Position numbers and translations under genes: made by a program. From Pseudomonadota bacterium (GTDB lineage Bacteria; Pseudomonadota; Gammaproteobacteria; Burkholderiales; Burkholderiaceae_F): a DNA stretch of 64,000 bases. Location of the stretch: the NCBI GenBank assembly GCA_029778535.1, contig JAKOQB010000178.1:1-64000 (forward strand). The letters run 5' to 3'. Below the pieces are notes generated by a model, which searched no databases, was not told the origin of the DNA, and saw only the letters and a program-made list of their open reading frames with translations. The first letter of the stretch is position 1, and each line of letters begins with the position of its first letter. Positions 18,125-26,019 of this stretch are shown here, one piece after another.

Positions 18125-18895
18125 ATGCGAACGAACCTGAAGGAAAAAATCGCCCTCGTGACGGGGGCCAGCAGCGGACTCGGAGCGCGCTTCGCGCGCG
18201 TGCTGGCGGCCAACGGCGCGCTGGTCGTGCTGGCGGCGCGGCGCGAGGAACGGCTGAAGGACCTGCGCGCCGAGATCGAAGCGGCCGGCGGCGAGGCCGA
18301 CGTGGTGCCGATGGACGTGACCAACCTCGAGTCGGTGAACGCCGCAGTCGCCAAGGTCGAGGCCGAGAACGGCCCGATCGATATCCTGGTCAACAACTCG
18401 GGCGTGTCGACCACGCAGCGGCTGACGGATGTCGAGCCGGTCGATTTCGACTACATGTTCGACACCAACGTCAGGGGCGCGTTCTTCGTCGCGCAGGCGG
18501 TCGCGAAGCGCATGATCGCGCGCAGCAAGGGACAGCCCGACTTCCGCGGCCGCATCGTCAACATCGCGTCGGTGGCGGGCCTGCGCGTGGTGCCGCAGAT
18601 CGGCGTGTACGCGATGAGCAAGGCCGCGGTGGTGCAGATGACGCGCGCGCAGGCGCTGGAGTGGGGCCGCTACGGCATCAACGTCAACGCGATCTGTCCT
18701 GGCTACATTCGCACCGAGATCAACGAGGAACACTGGGACACCGAGGCCGGGCGCAAGCTGATGCAGATGCTGCCGCGCCGTCGCGTCGGCAACCCGGAGG
18801 ATCTGGACGGCGTGCTGCTGCTCGTGGTGGCCGACGAATCGCAGTTCATCAACGGCGCGATCATCGCGGCCGATGATGGGCTCAGCGTTACGTGA
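18125..18895 (+). CDS. Short-chain dehydrogenase/reductase (SDR)
   Basis: A 256-residue classical SDR. The nucleotide-binding motif TGASSGLG is at residues 13-20, VNNSG at 89-93, catalytic Ser149, Tyr162 and Lys166 (YAMSK). PGYIRTEIN follows, as in FabG-like enzymes. Start ATG 18125 is preceded by GAGAGGA; the open frame extends 36 bp further but without a ribosome site. Substrate is unknown; relatives include 3-oxoacyl-ACP and hydroxyacyl-CoA dehydrogenases. The repeat and GIY-YIG gene follow directly. Confidence 0.92.
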   Translation: MRTNLKEKIALVTGASSGLGARFARVLAANGALVVLAARREERLKDLRAEIEAAGGEADVVPMDVTNLESVNAAVAKVEAENGPIDILVNNSGVSTTQRLTDVEPVDFDYMFDTNVRGAFFVAQAVAKRMIARSKGQPDFRGRIVNIASVAGLRVVPQIGVYAMSKAAVVQMTRAQALEWGRYGINVNAICPGYIRTEINEEHWDTEAGRKLMQMLPRRRVGNPEDLDGVLLLVVADESQFINGAIIAADDGLSVT

Positions 18896-18898
18896 CCC

Positions 18899-18968
18899 GT
18901 CGCCCCGGCGTAGGCCGGGGCCTAATTTGCAGCGTTGAAAATTGGGCCCCGGCCTCCGCCGGGGCGAC
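18899..18968. repeat. 70-bp two-hairpin palindromic element, copy 1
   Basis: GTCGCCCCGGCGTAGGCCGG and onward, ending CGGGGCGAC. The two ends are inverted repeats of about 30 bp with few mismatches. Each arm is itself a small hairpin (CCCCGGC, 4-nt loop, GCCGGGG). Near-identical copies lie at 20740-20809 and 36307-36375. The layout resembles REP pairs (BIME/REPIN). This copy ends 5 bp before the start of a GIY-YIG nuclease gene. Confidence 0.9.
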
Positions 18969-18973
18969 GAGCG

Positions 18974-19267
18974 ATGCGTGAGGCGGCGTACGTGTACATC
19001 ATGACCAACAAGCCGTACGGCACCTTGTATGTCGGCGTTACTTCCGATCTCGTCAAGCGCGTCTGGGAACACAGGGAGGGCTTCGTGAAGGGGTTCACGA
19101 AGGAACATGGCCTCAAGTCACTCGTCTGGTATGAGCAGCACGCTTCGATGGTCGAGGCAATCACGCGCGAGAAGCAGATCAAGAAGTGGCATCGGGACTG
19201 GAAAGTGAATCTGATCCAGGAAATGAATCCCAATTGGGACGATCTGTACGGGAGCATCACCCATTGA
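18974..19267 (+). CDS. Small GIY-YIG nuclease family protein
   Basis: A 97-residue single-domain GIY-YIG protein (YhbQ/UPF0213-like). Motifs: VYI then YVG in VYIMTNKPYGTLYVGVTSD (residues 7-25), the conserved Arg in KRVWEHR, and the catalytic Glu in ITREKQIKKW (about residues 60-69). ATG 18974 is chosen because the frame upstream is only translation of the palindromic repeat. Codon use is A/T-richer (AAG, AAT, AAA) than in neighbouring genes, consistent with transfer. There is no clear ribosome site. Cellular role of these stand-alone domains is poorly known; the link to the adjacent repeat is discussed as a finding. Confidence 0.85.
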   Translation: MREAAYVYIMTNKPYGTLYVGVTSDLVKRVWEHREGFVKGFTKEHGLKSLVWYEQHASMVEAITREKQIKKWHRDWKVNLIQEMNPNWDDLYGSITH

Positions 19268-19271
19268 AGCG

Positions 19272-19664
19272 ATGAAAGAGTTCCTCGTAGAAATCCCGCT
19301 GCGCTGGGGTGACATGGACGCGATGAGTCACCTGAACAACGTGCAGTACTTCCGGCTGATGGAGGAGGCGCGCATCCAGTGGTTCGCGCAGTTCGGGTTT
19401 CCGACGCTGCCGACCGGCGAGGCGCCGATCCTCGCGCACGCGGCGTGCGACTTCGTCCGGGCGATGACCTATCCCGGCACCGCGCTGGTCAAGCAGATCG
19501 TGACGCGGCTCGGGCGCTCGAGCATCGAGATGTCGATCGTGATCGAACGCACCGACGAGCCGGGTGTGGTCTACGCGACCGGCCGCACGGTGATCGTGTG
19601 GTACGACTACACGAAGGGCAAGTCGGCGCCGTGGCCCGAGCACGTCCGCGCGGCGCTCGAATGA
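19272..19664 (+). CDS. Acyl-CoA thioesterase, hot-dog fold (4HBT/YbgC type)
   Basis: A 130-residue protein with the hot-dog thioesterase signature LRWGDMDAMSHLNNVQYFRLMEEAR (residues 10-34), where the Asp after WG and the HxNNxxY pattern match the 4-hydroxybenzoyl-CoA thioesterase/YbgC family. It hydrolyses an acyl-CoA of unknown chain. It starts 4 bp after the GIY-YIG stop. Before that insertion it may have been in line with the SDR gene. Confidence 0.9.
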   Translation: MKEFLVEIPLRWGDMDAMSHLNNVQYFRLMEEARIQWFAQFGFPTLPTGEAPILAHAACDFVRAMTYPGTALVKQIVTRLGRSSIEMSIVIERTDEPGVVYATGRTVIVWYDYTKGKSAPWPEHVRAALE

Positions 19665-19710
19665 AGTAGAGTTCGCGCGCCGTTTTCAACCGCAACACAG
19701 GAGAGAGGAC

Positions 19711-20712
19711 ATGCGTTTGCTGCGACTTCTTGGTATCGGTCTGTTAGGCGCGCTGGCGCTCGGCGCCGCGACCGCGCAGGACATCAAGTTCTTCCGCATC
19801 GGCACCGGCGGCACCGCGGGGACGTATTACCCGGTCGGCGGGCTGATTGCCAACGCGATCTCGAACCCGCCGGGCTCGCGCCCGTGCAACGAAGGCGGAA
19901 GCTGCGGCGTGCCGGGACTGGTGGCCACCGCGGTGGCTTCGAACGGTTCGGTCGCCAACATCAACGGCATCCAGGGCGGCGCGCTCGAGTCGGGCTTCAC
20001 GCAGTCGGACGTCGCGTACTGGGCGTACACCGGCACCGGCGTGTTCGAGGGCAAGCCGAAGGTCGCCGGCCTGCGGCTGATCGCGAACCTGTACCCGGAA
20101 AGCATCCACATCGTCGCGCGCAAGGGCGCCAACATCCGCTCGGTCGCCGACCTGCGCGGCAAGCGCGTGTCGCTCGACGAGCCCGGTTCGGGCACGCTGG
20201 TCGACGCGCGCATCATCCTCGGCGCGTACGGCATCACGGAGAAGGACATCAAGGCCGAGTACCTGAAGCCGAACCAGTCGGGCGACAAGCTGCGCGATGG
20301 CGCGCTCGACGCGTTCTTCTTCGTCGGCGGCTATCCGACCGGCGCGATCTCCGAGCTTGCCGCCGCCGGCACCGGCATCGAACTGGTGCCGATCGCCGGC
20401 CCCGAGATCGACAAGATGCGCGCGCAGTACCCGTTCTTCGCACCCGACACGATCCCGGCCAACACCTACAAGGGCGTGGCCGAGGTCATGACGCTGGCGG
20501 TCGGCGCGCAATGGGTGACTTCCGACAAGCAGGACGCGAACCTGATCTACGAGATCACCAAGGCGCTGTGGAATTCCAACTCGCGCAAACTGCTCGACGC
20601 CGGCCATGCGAAGGGCAAGGTGATCACGCGCGAGAACGCGGTGCAGGGCGCCGGCATTCCGTTCCACCCCGGCGCGCAGCGCTTCTACAAGGAAGTCGGG
20701 CTGCTGAAGTAG
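19711..20712 (+). CDS. TAXI family TRAP transporter solute-binding protein
   Basis: A 333-residue periplasmic binding protein, with a good ribosome site (GGAGAGAGG) before ATG 19711. Signal peptide at residues 1-22 (MRLLRLLGIGLLGALALGAATA). The mature start FFRIGTGGTAGTYYPVGGLIA is the classic TAXI (TRAP-associated extracytoplasmic immunogenic) motif. It captures a small carboxylate-type solute for the fused TRAP permease encoded next; the solute is unknown. The two genes are separated by 121 bp containing palindromic repeat copy 2. Confidence 0.93.
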   Translation: MRLLRLLGIGLLGALALGAATAQDIKFFRIGTGGTAGTYYPVGGLIANAISNPPGSRPCNEGGSCGVPGLVATAVASNGSVANINGIQGGALESGFTQSDVAYWAYTGTGVFEGKPKVAGLRLIANLYPESIHIVARKGANIRSVADLRGKRVSLDEPGSGTLVDARIILGAYGITEKDIKAEYLKPNQSGDKLRDGALDAFFFVGGYPTGAISELAAAGTGIELVPIAGPEIDKMRAQYPFFAPDTIPANTYKGVAEVMTLAVGAQWVTSDKQDANLIYEITKALWNSNSRKLLDAGHAKGKVITRENAVQGAGIPFHPGAQRFYKEVGLLK

Positions 20713-20739
20713 CGCCCGGCGTGCAGCCAAGTCGCATCC

Positions 20740-20809
20740 GTCGCCCCGGCGCAGGCCGGGGCCCGATTGGCCGCGCCCAAACTTGGGCCCCGGCCTGCGC
20801 CGGGGCGAC
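20740..20809. repeat. 70-bp two-hairpin palindromic element, copy 2
   Basis: Same structure and length as copy 1: it starts GTCGCCCCGGCGCAGGCCGG and ends CGGGGCGAC, each arm a CCCCGGC/GCCGGGG hairpin. The outer arms match perfectly over about 24 bp, while the central 20 bp differ from the other copies. It lies between the TAXI binding protein and the TRAP permease, 25 bp before the permease start, so it could tune their relative expression. Confidence 0.9.
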
Positions 20810-20833
20810 AACGTTCGACCGTTCGGAGTTCTG

Positions 20834-23026
20834 ATGACCGCCGTTCCGGCGCCCGTCGACGAGCGGAAGCTGCAGGAACTCGAAGAGAAGTTCGACCCCG
20901 AGATGCGCTTCCGGCCGGTCGTGCCACCGGCCACGCACGTCGTCAAGTGGCTGCTGGTCACGCTGTCGTGCTTCCATTACTACACGGCGGGTTTCGGCCT
21001 GCTGCGCGAGACCACGCACCGCGGAATCCACCTCGCGTTCGTGCTCGGGCTGATCTTCCTCGTCTTCGCGTTCAGCAAGCGCGGGCAGGGCACGCAGCGG
21101 CGTTCGTCGTGGGCCGCGCCCGGTGGCGTGCCGCTCGCCGACTGGGCGCTCGGCATCGCGGTTGCCGTGTCGGTGCTGTACGTGCCGTACATCTTCGACG
21201 AGCTGGCGTTCCGCGTCGGCAATCCGAGCACGCTCGACGTCGCGATGGGCTCGATCCTGATCGTGGTACTGCTCGAAGCGACGCGGCGCGCGATGGGCTG
21301 GCCGCTGCCGGTGATCGCGATCGTGTTCATGCTGTATTCGCTGTTCGGCGATTCGTTTCCCGGGCTGCTCAGGCACTCGGGCAACACGTGGAGCCAGCTC
21401 GTCAACCATCAGTACCTGACCAGCCAGGGCATCTACGGCATCGCGGTCGGCGTGGTGGCGACCTACGTCTTCCACTTCGTGCTGTTCGGCGTGTTGGCGA
21501 CCCGGATCGGACTGGGTCGGTTGTTTCTTGACATCGCCTCGACGATCGCGGGCCGCTATGCGGGCGGCCCGGCCAAGGTGTCGGTGTTCGGTTCGGCGAT
21601 GTTCGGCATGCTGTCGGGTTCGTCGGTGGCCAACGCGGTCACCGTCGGATCGCTGACGATCCCGGCGATGATCCGCGTCGGCTATCCGCGCCACTTCGCC
21701 GCGGCGGTCGAGGCGACCGCCTCGACCGGCGGCCAGATCACGCCGCCGGTGATGGGCGCGGCGGCGTTCCTGATGATCGAATTCCTGGGACTGCCGTACC
21801 AGTCGATCATCCTCGCCGCGATCGTGCCCGCGTTCATGCACTTCTTCGGCGTGTTCATGCAGGTGCACTTCGAGGCCAAGCGCACCGGCCTGCGCGGGCT
21901 GACGCCCGACGAGCTGCCGAAACTCTCCGACAGCTTCCGCCGCCGCTGGCCGACGCTGATTCCGCTGGCGCTTCTGATCAGCATCATCGTCAGCGGCTAC
22001 ACGCCGTACCTGGCGGCGTTTTCCGGGATCTCATCGGCAATGATCGTCGGGCTGACCACCGCGGAGATCCGCAACACCGCGCGCGGCATGATCGCGCTGG
22101 CCATCCTGCACGCGATCCTGCTGGCGCTGATGTTCGGTGACCTCGGCCACGCGGGCGTCGCATTGTTCGTCGTGACGATCGTCGTCACGCCGTTCGCGCT
22201 GAAGCGGCTCGACATCCGCGGCCGCATCGACGCGGTGTCGCTCATCGAGACGTTCGAGACGGGCGCCAAGTACGCGCTCGCGGTCGGCGCCGCGGCGGCC
22301 ACGGTCGGCATCGTGATCGGCGTCGTCACGCTGACCGGCGTGGGTTTCAAGGTGAGCTTCATCATCACGTCGGCGGCGCAGTCGATCGCGGCCTTCGTGA
22401 CGCCGTGGGTGCCGTTCGGACTGTTCACCCCCAACGGCGTGATGCTGTTCGCCGCGCTGCTGATGACGGGCGTCGTGTGCATCCTGATGGGCAGCGGCAT
22501 TCCGACCACGGCCAACTACCTGATCATGGTCACCGTGGCCGCGCCGACGCTGGTTCAGCTCGGCGTCGAGCCGATCGTCGCGCATTTCTTCGTCTTCTAC
22601 TACGGCGTGCTGGCCGACATCACGCCGCCGGTGTGCATCGCCGCCTACGCGGCGGCGGGGATGGCCGGCAGCGAACCGTTTCGCACCGGCAACACCGCGT
22701 TCCGGCTCGGCCTGGGCAAGGCGCTGGTGCCGTTCGTGTTCGCGTTCTCGCCCGCGTTGCTGCTGGTGACGAAGAACTTCGCCTGGAGCGAGTTCTTCGT
22801 CACATTTGCCGGCTGCGCGCTCGGCATCGTCGCGCTGGGGGCGGCGTTGTCGCGCTTCTTCCTGGTCGGGATGCGGCTGTGGGAACGCTGGCTCGCGGTG
22901 TTCGCCGCGGTGCTGCTGATCGCGCCGGGACTCGTCTCGACGCTGGTCGGCGCTGCGCTGGTGGCGCCGATCGTGCTGCGCCACCTGGTCGCGCTGCGCG
23001 CGGCCGCGCCGGCCACGGCAAGTTGA
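20834..23026 (+). CDS. TRAP transporter fused permease (4TM/12TM)
   Basis: A 730-residue integral membrane protein with many hydrophobic helices. It matches the fused DctQ-DctM permeases that pair with TAXI binding proteins and use the ion gradient to import solutes. Diagnostic segments are GSAMFGMLSGSSVANAVTVGS, EATASTGGQITPPVMGAAAF and the later GIPTTANYLIMVT and ADITPPVCIAAYAAAG. Start ATG 20834 begins MTAVPAPVDERK; the frame upstream is only repeat sequence. It may share a transcript with scoA, which starts 52 bp later. Confidence 0.94.
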   Translation: MTAVPAPVDERKLQELEEKFDPEMRFRPVVPPATHVVKWLLVTLSCFHYYTAGFGLLRETTHRGIHLAFVLGLIFLVFAFSKRGQGTQRRSSWAAPGGVPLADWALGIAVAVSVLYVPYIFDELAFRVGNPSTLDVAMGSILIVVLLEATRRAMGWPLPVIAIVFMLYSLFGDSFPGLLRHSGNTWSQLVNHQYLTSQGIYGIAVGVVATYVFHFVLFGVLATRIGLGRLFLDIASTIAGRYAGGPAKVSVFGSAMFGMLSGSSVANAVTVGSLTIPAMIRVGYPRHFAAAVEATASTGGQITPPVMGAAAFLMIEFLGLPYQSIILAAIVPAFMHFFGVFMQVHFEAKRTGLRGLTPDELPKLSDSFRRRWPTLIPLALLISIIVSGYTPYLAAFSGISSAMIVGLTTAEIRNTARGMIALAILHAILLALMFGDLGHAGVALFVVTIVVTPFALKRLDIRGRIDAVSLIETFETGAKYALAVGAAAATVGIVIGVVTLTGVGFKVSFIITSAAQSIAAFVTPWVPFGLFTPNGVMLFAALLMTGVVCILMGSGIPTTANYLIMVTVAAPTLVQLGVEPIVAHFFVFYYGVLADITPPVCIAAYAAAGMAGSEPFRTGNTAFRLGLGKALVPFVFAFSPALLLVTKNFAWSEFFVTFAGCALGIVALGAALSRFFLVGMRLWERWLAVFAAVLLIAPGLVSTLVGAALVAPIVLRHLVALRAAAPATAS

Positions 23027-23078
23027 CCGGGATCGCTAGAATTCGCCGTCTCGCGACGCGACTGAACAGAGGATTGGC

Positions 23079-23789
23079 ATGAACAAGATCTACCCATCGG
23101 CCGCGGCGGCGCTCGCGGACGTGGTCAAGGACGGGCAGACGATCGCCGTCGGCGGCTTCGGCCTGTGCGGAATCCCCGAGGCGCTGATCGCCGCGCTGCG
23201 CGACAGCGGCGTGAAGAACCTGACCTGCGTCAGCAACAACGCGGGCGTGGACGGCTTCGGTCTCGGCCTGCTGCTGGCAACCAAGCAGATCCGGAAGATG
23301 ATCTCGTCGTATGTGGGCGAGAACAAGGAGTTCGAACGGCAGTATCTCGCCGGCGAGCTCGAGCTCGAGTTCGCGCCCCAGGGCACGCTCGCCGAGCGCA
23401 TGCGCGCCGGCGGCGCCGGCATTCCCGCCTTCTACACCGCGACCGGCTACGGCACCGTGATCGCGCAGGGCAAGGACGTGCGCGAATTCGACGGCCCGTG
23501 GGCCGGCCGCCACTATGTGATGGAGCGCGGGATCCGCGCCGACGTGTCGCTGGTCAAGGCGTGGAAGGCCGACAAGCAGGGCAATCTCGTGTACCGCAAG
23601 ACCGCGCGCAACTTCAACCCGGTGGTCGCGATGTGCGGCAAGGTGACCGTCGCCGAGGTCGAGCAGATCGTCGACAACGGCGCGATCGATCCCGATCAAG
23701 TGCACACGCCCGGCATCTTCGTGCAGCGGATCGTGCTGAACGCGCACCCGGAAAAGCGCATCGAGCAGCGCACGGTGCGAGGGAAGTAG
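23079..23789 (+). CDS. scoA: 3-oxoacid CoA-transferase subunit A
   Basis: A 236-residue alpha subunit of succinyl-CoA:3-oxoacid (acetoacetate) CoA-transferase. It carries the family I pattern [17 protein letters not shown] (residues 25-41) and [14 protein letters not shown]. It activates acetoacetate with CoA from succinyl-CoA together with subunit B. The subunit B gene is not adjacent as usual: a hicAB pair and 557 bp lie between them. It could serve ketone-body-type carbon coming from 3-hydroxybutyryl-CoA made by the hcm pathway. Confidence 0.93.
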   Translation: MNKIYPSAAAALADVVKDGQTIAVGGFGLCGIPEALIAALRDSGVKNLTCVSNNAGVDGFGLGLLLATKQIRKMISSYVGENKEFERQYLAGELELEFAPQGTLAERMRAGGAGIPAFYTATGYGTVIAQGKDVREFDGPWAGRHYVMERGIRADVSLVKAWKADKQGNLVYRKTARNFNPVVAMCGKVTVAEVEQIVDNGAIDPDQVHTPGIFVQRIVLNAHPEKRIEQRTVRGK

Positions 23790-23861
23790 ACGGCATGCGG
23801 TCAGGTGCGGTCAGTACGGGATGAATGAGCAAAGCAGCGACAGGTACGGAGCAAAACACTC

Positions 23862-24059
23862 GTGCCGCAGAAGGTGAGGGATCTGGTCGCCGAACTGGAG
23901 CGTGCCGGCTTCAGCAACCGCGGCGGTAAGGGCAGTCACAGAAATTTCATCCACCCGAAGGTTTCGAAACCAATCACAATCTCCGGCGCGCTGGGTGACG
24001 ATGCAAAGCATTATCAGGTTCGCGCTGTAAGACTCGCAATCGAGGAGTCGAAGTCATGA
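23862..24059 (+). CDS. hicA: HicA family toxin (mRNA interferase)
   Basis: A 65-residue HicA toxin with the double-stranded-RNA-binding-like fold. The catalytic His lies in GGKGSHRNFIHP, and a C-terminal ISGALGDDAKHYQVRAV segment follows. It cleaves mRNA when free of HicB. Start is GTG 23862. Its stop overlaps the hicB start (ATGA), the normal hicA-hicB order. The gene is A/T-richer than scoA and scoB, consistent with acquisition. Confidence 0.9.
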   Translation: MPQKVRDLVAELERAGFSNRGGKGSHRNFIHPKVSKPITISGALGDDAKHYQVRAVRLAIEESKS

Positions 24060-24295
24060 AAGAAAGCGCAAGGTACGCAAAGATCGTCGAGTGGTCTGAC
24101 GAAGACCAATGTTTCGTCGGCAGTTCGCCGGGTCTGATCTACGGCGGCTGCCACGGCTCCGATGAGAAGGCGGTGTTCGAAGAACTGTGCCAGGTCGTGG
24201 ACGAAGTGATCGAGTTGTATCACCGCGAGGGCCGACCGCTGCCTCCGCCCACGTCGGGCCGCGATTACGCGAACAAGATGCAACGCGTTGCTTGA
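24056..24295 (+). CDS. hicB: HicB family antitoxin
   Basis: A 79-residue partner of HicA. It shows the HicB partial RNase H-like fold: YAKIVEWSDEDQCFVGSSPGL followed by GCHGSDEKAVFEELCQVV. Members bind and mask HicA and repress their own promoter through a C-terminal DNA-binding part. Here the protein is short and the C-terminal HTH/RHH is minimal or missing, so repression may need other residues or partners. It ends 51 bp before scoB. Confidence 0.85.
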   Translation: MKESARYAKIVEWSDEDQCFVGSSPGLIYGGCHGSDEKAVFEELCQVVDEVIELYHREGRPLPPPTSGRDYANKMQRVA

Positions 24296-24346
24296 AGAAG
24301 CAGTGCCCTTTCTGCCAACTCTCCGACTCCCGACCGAGGTTCCCAA

Positions 24347-24997
24347 ATGCCCTGGACCCGTGAAGAAATGGCCGCGCGCGCCGCGCAGGAACTGCGCGAC
24401 GGCTACTACGTCAATCTCGGCATCGGCCTGCCGACGCTGGTTTCGAACTACATCCCGCACGGCATGGACGTGATGCTGCAGTCGGAGAACGGCCTGCTCG
24501 GCATCGGCCCGTTCCCGACCGAGGACGAGGTCGATCCGGACCTGATCAACGCCGGCAAGCAGCTCGTCACCGCGCTGCCGGGCTCGAGCTACTTCTCCAG
24601 CGCCGATTCGTTCGCGATGATCCGCGGCGGCCACATCAATTTGGCGATCCTCGGCGCGATGCAGGTCAGCGAGAAGGGCGATCTGGCCAACTGGATGATC
24701 CCCGGCAAACTGGTCAAGGGCATGGGCGGCGCGATGGATCTGGTGGCCGGCGTCGAGCGCGTGGTGGTGCTGATGGAGCACTGCGCGAAGAACGGCGAGC
24801 ACAAGATCCTGCAGAAGTGCACGCTGCCGCTGACCGGGGTCGGCGTGGTCAACCGCATCATCACCGACCTCGGCGTGTTCGACGTGACTCCGGGCGGACT
24901 GAAGACGGTCGAACTGGCGACCGGGGTTACGCAGGAGGAAGTGCGGGTGAAGACCGGCTGCCACGTGGGGCTTTCGCATCTGCAGGCGACGACGTAG
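24347..24997 (+). CDS. scoB: 3-oxoacid CoA-transferase subunit B
   Basis: A 216-residue beta subunit. [15 protein letters not shown] (residues 22-36) and the catalytic Glu in [13 protein letters not shown], which forms the glutamyl-CoA thioester, are intact. [18 protein letters not shown] is also typical. Family length. It is separated from scoA by hicAB, so co-transcription now depends on read-through of the toxin-antitoxin pair or on a promoter near 24300. Confidence 0.94.
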   Translation: MPWTREEMAARAAQELRDGYYVNLGIGLPTLVSNYIPHGMDVMLQSENGLLGIGPFPTEDEVDPDLINAGKQLVTALPGSSYFSSADSFAMIRGGHINLAILGAMQVSEKGDLANWMIPGKLVKGMGGAMDLVAGVERVVVLMEHCAKNGEHKILQKCTLPLTGVGVVNRIITDLGVFDVTPGGLKTVELATGVTQEEVRVKTGCHVGLSHLQATT

Positions 24998-25002
24998 CGA
25001 AT

Positions 25003-25028
25003 CCGGGCCCCGCGAGCCCGGTGGGCTC
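25003..25028 (+). terminator. GC-rich hairpins after scoB
   Basis: Two alternative stems overlap: CCGGGC (25003-25008) with GCCCGG (25016-25021), and GAGCCC (25014-25019), loop GGT, GGGCTC (25023-25028). They lie just after the scoB stop. Only a weak T-rich stretch follows (CTGAATTTC). Possible terminator or attenuator before the CDF gene. Confidence 0.4.
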
Positions 25029-25074
25029 CTGAATTTCGCTCGAAGCGACGGCGCGGAGCGCGAAGAGGGCACCG

Positions 25075-26019
25075 TTGAGCGGCGCGCAGAACCATCTCGG
25101 CGAGCATCGCGAAGGCGACAGCGCCTACACGCACCAGTCGCACGCCGGCGGCTCGCGGCCGCTGGCGATCGCGGTGGCGCTCACCGCGGGCTATGCGGTC
25201 GTCGAGCTGATCGGAGGCCTGTGGTCCGGCTCGCTGGCGCTGCTGGCGGATTCCGGGCACATGGCGACGGACGCGGCAGCCCTGCTGTTCGCGCTCGCAG
25301 CCAATTACATCGCGCGCCGCCCGGTGTCGGACCGGCATTCGTTCGGGCTGGCGCGGGTCGAAGTGATCGCCGCGTTCGTCAATGCGCTGGCGATGCTGGC
25401 GGTGGTGGCGTGGATCTACATCGAGGCCATCGACCGCATCCGCAGTCCCGTGGATGTCAAGGGTGGGGAGGTGTTCGTGATCGCCGGCATCGGCCTGCTG
25501 GTCAACGTCGCGGTCGCGTGGGCGCTGTCGCGCGACCGCGAGAACGTCAACACGCGCGCGGCCTTCATCCACGTGCTCGGCGATCTGCTCGGATCGGTCG
25601 CTGCGATCGTCGCCGGCGTGGTGATCTGGTTCGGCGGCCCGCTGATCTCCGACCCGCTGCTGTCGATGTTCGTCGCCGCGCTGATCCTGCGCTCGACGAT
25701 CGGCGTGCTGAAGGAGACCACGTTCGTGCTGCTCGACAGCGTTCCGGCGGGTGTCGACTACGCGAAGGTCGGCGAGACGCTGGCGCGCGTGCCAGGCGTG
25801 CTGCAGGTCCACGACCTGCACGTGTGGGCGATGGTGCCGGGGCGCAGCGCGCTGTCGGCGCACGTGCTGGTCGACGACATCGAGCACTGGCCGGTGATCC
25901 TGCGCCAGGCGCGCAGCCTGCTCGTCACGCAGTTCCACATCGATCACGTGACGCTGCAGCCGGAGTGGCTGCGGCGCGAGCCGCCCTCGGCGGCGGTGCC
26001 GATCAAGCGAGTTTCCTGA
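25075..26019 (+). CDS. Cation diffusion facilitator (CzcD-like metal exporter)
   Basis: A 314-residue inner-membrane zinc/cobalt-type antiporter with six helices (about residues 27-210) and a cytoplasmic C-terminal ferredoxin-like domain (about 220-300). Metal ligands of the transport site are HxxxD pairs in LLADSGHMATD (helix 2) and HVLGDLLGS (helix 5). The His-containing N-terminus (HLGEHREGD, HQSHAGG) may bind metal. Start TTG 25075 is chosen because GAAGAGGG lies 6 bp upstream. The 3' end overlaps the convergent acyltransferase gene by 17 bp. Confidence 0.92.
   Translation: MSGAQNHLGEHREGDSAYTHQSHAGGSRPLAIAVALTAGYAVVELIGGLWSGSLALLADSGHMATDAAALLFALAANYIARRPVSDRHSFGLARVEVIAAFVNALAMLAVVAWIYIEAIDRIRSPVDVKGGEVFVIAGIGLLVNVAVAWALSRDRENVNTRAAFIHVLGDLLGSVAAIVAGVVIWFGGPLISDPLLSMFVAALILRSTIGVLKETTFVLLDSVPAGVDYAKVGETLARVPGVLQVHDLHVWAMVPGRSALSAHVLVDDIEHWPVILRQARSLLVTQFHIDHVTLQPEWLRREPPSAAVPIKRVS

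Noticed and set aside
18899-18968. Palindromic repeat as a plain intrinsic terminator of the SDR gene
   Set aside because: No U-tract, and near-identical copies occur elsewhere between co-directional genes; better treated as a dispersed element.
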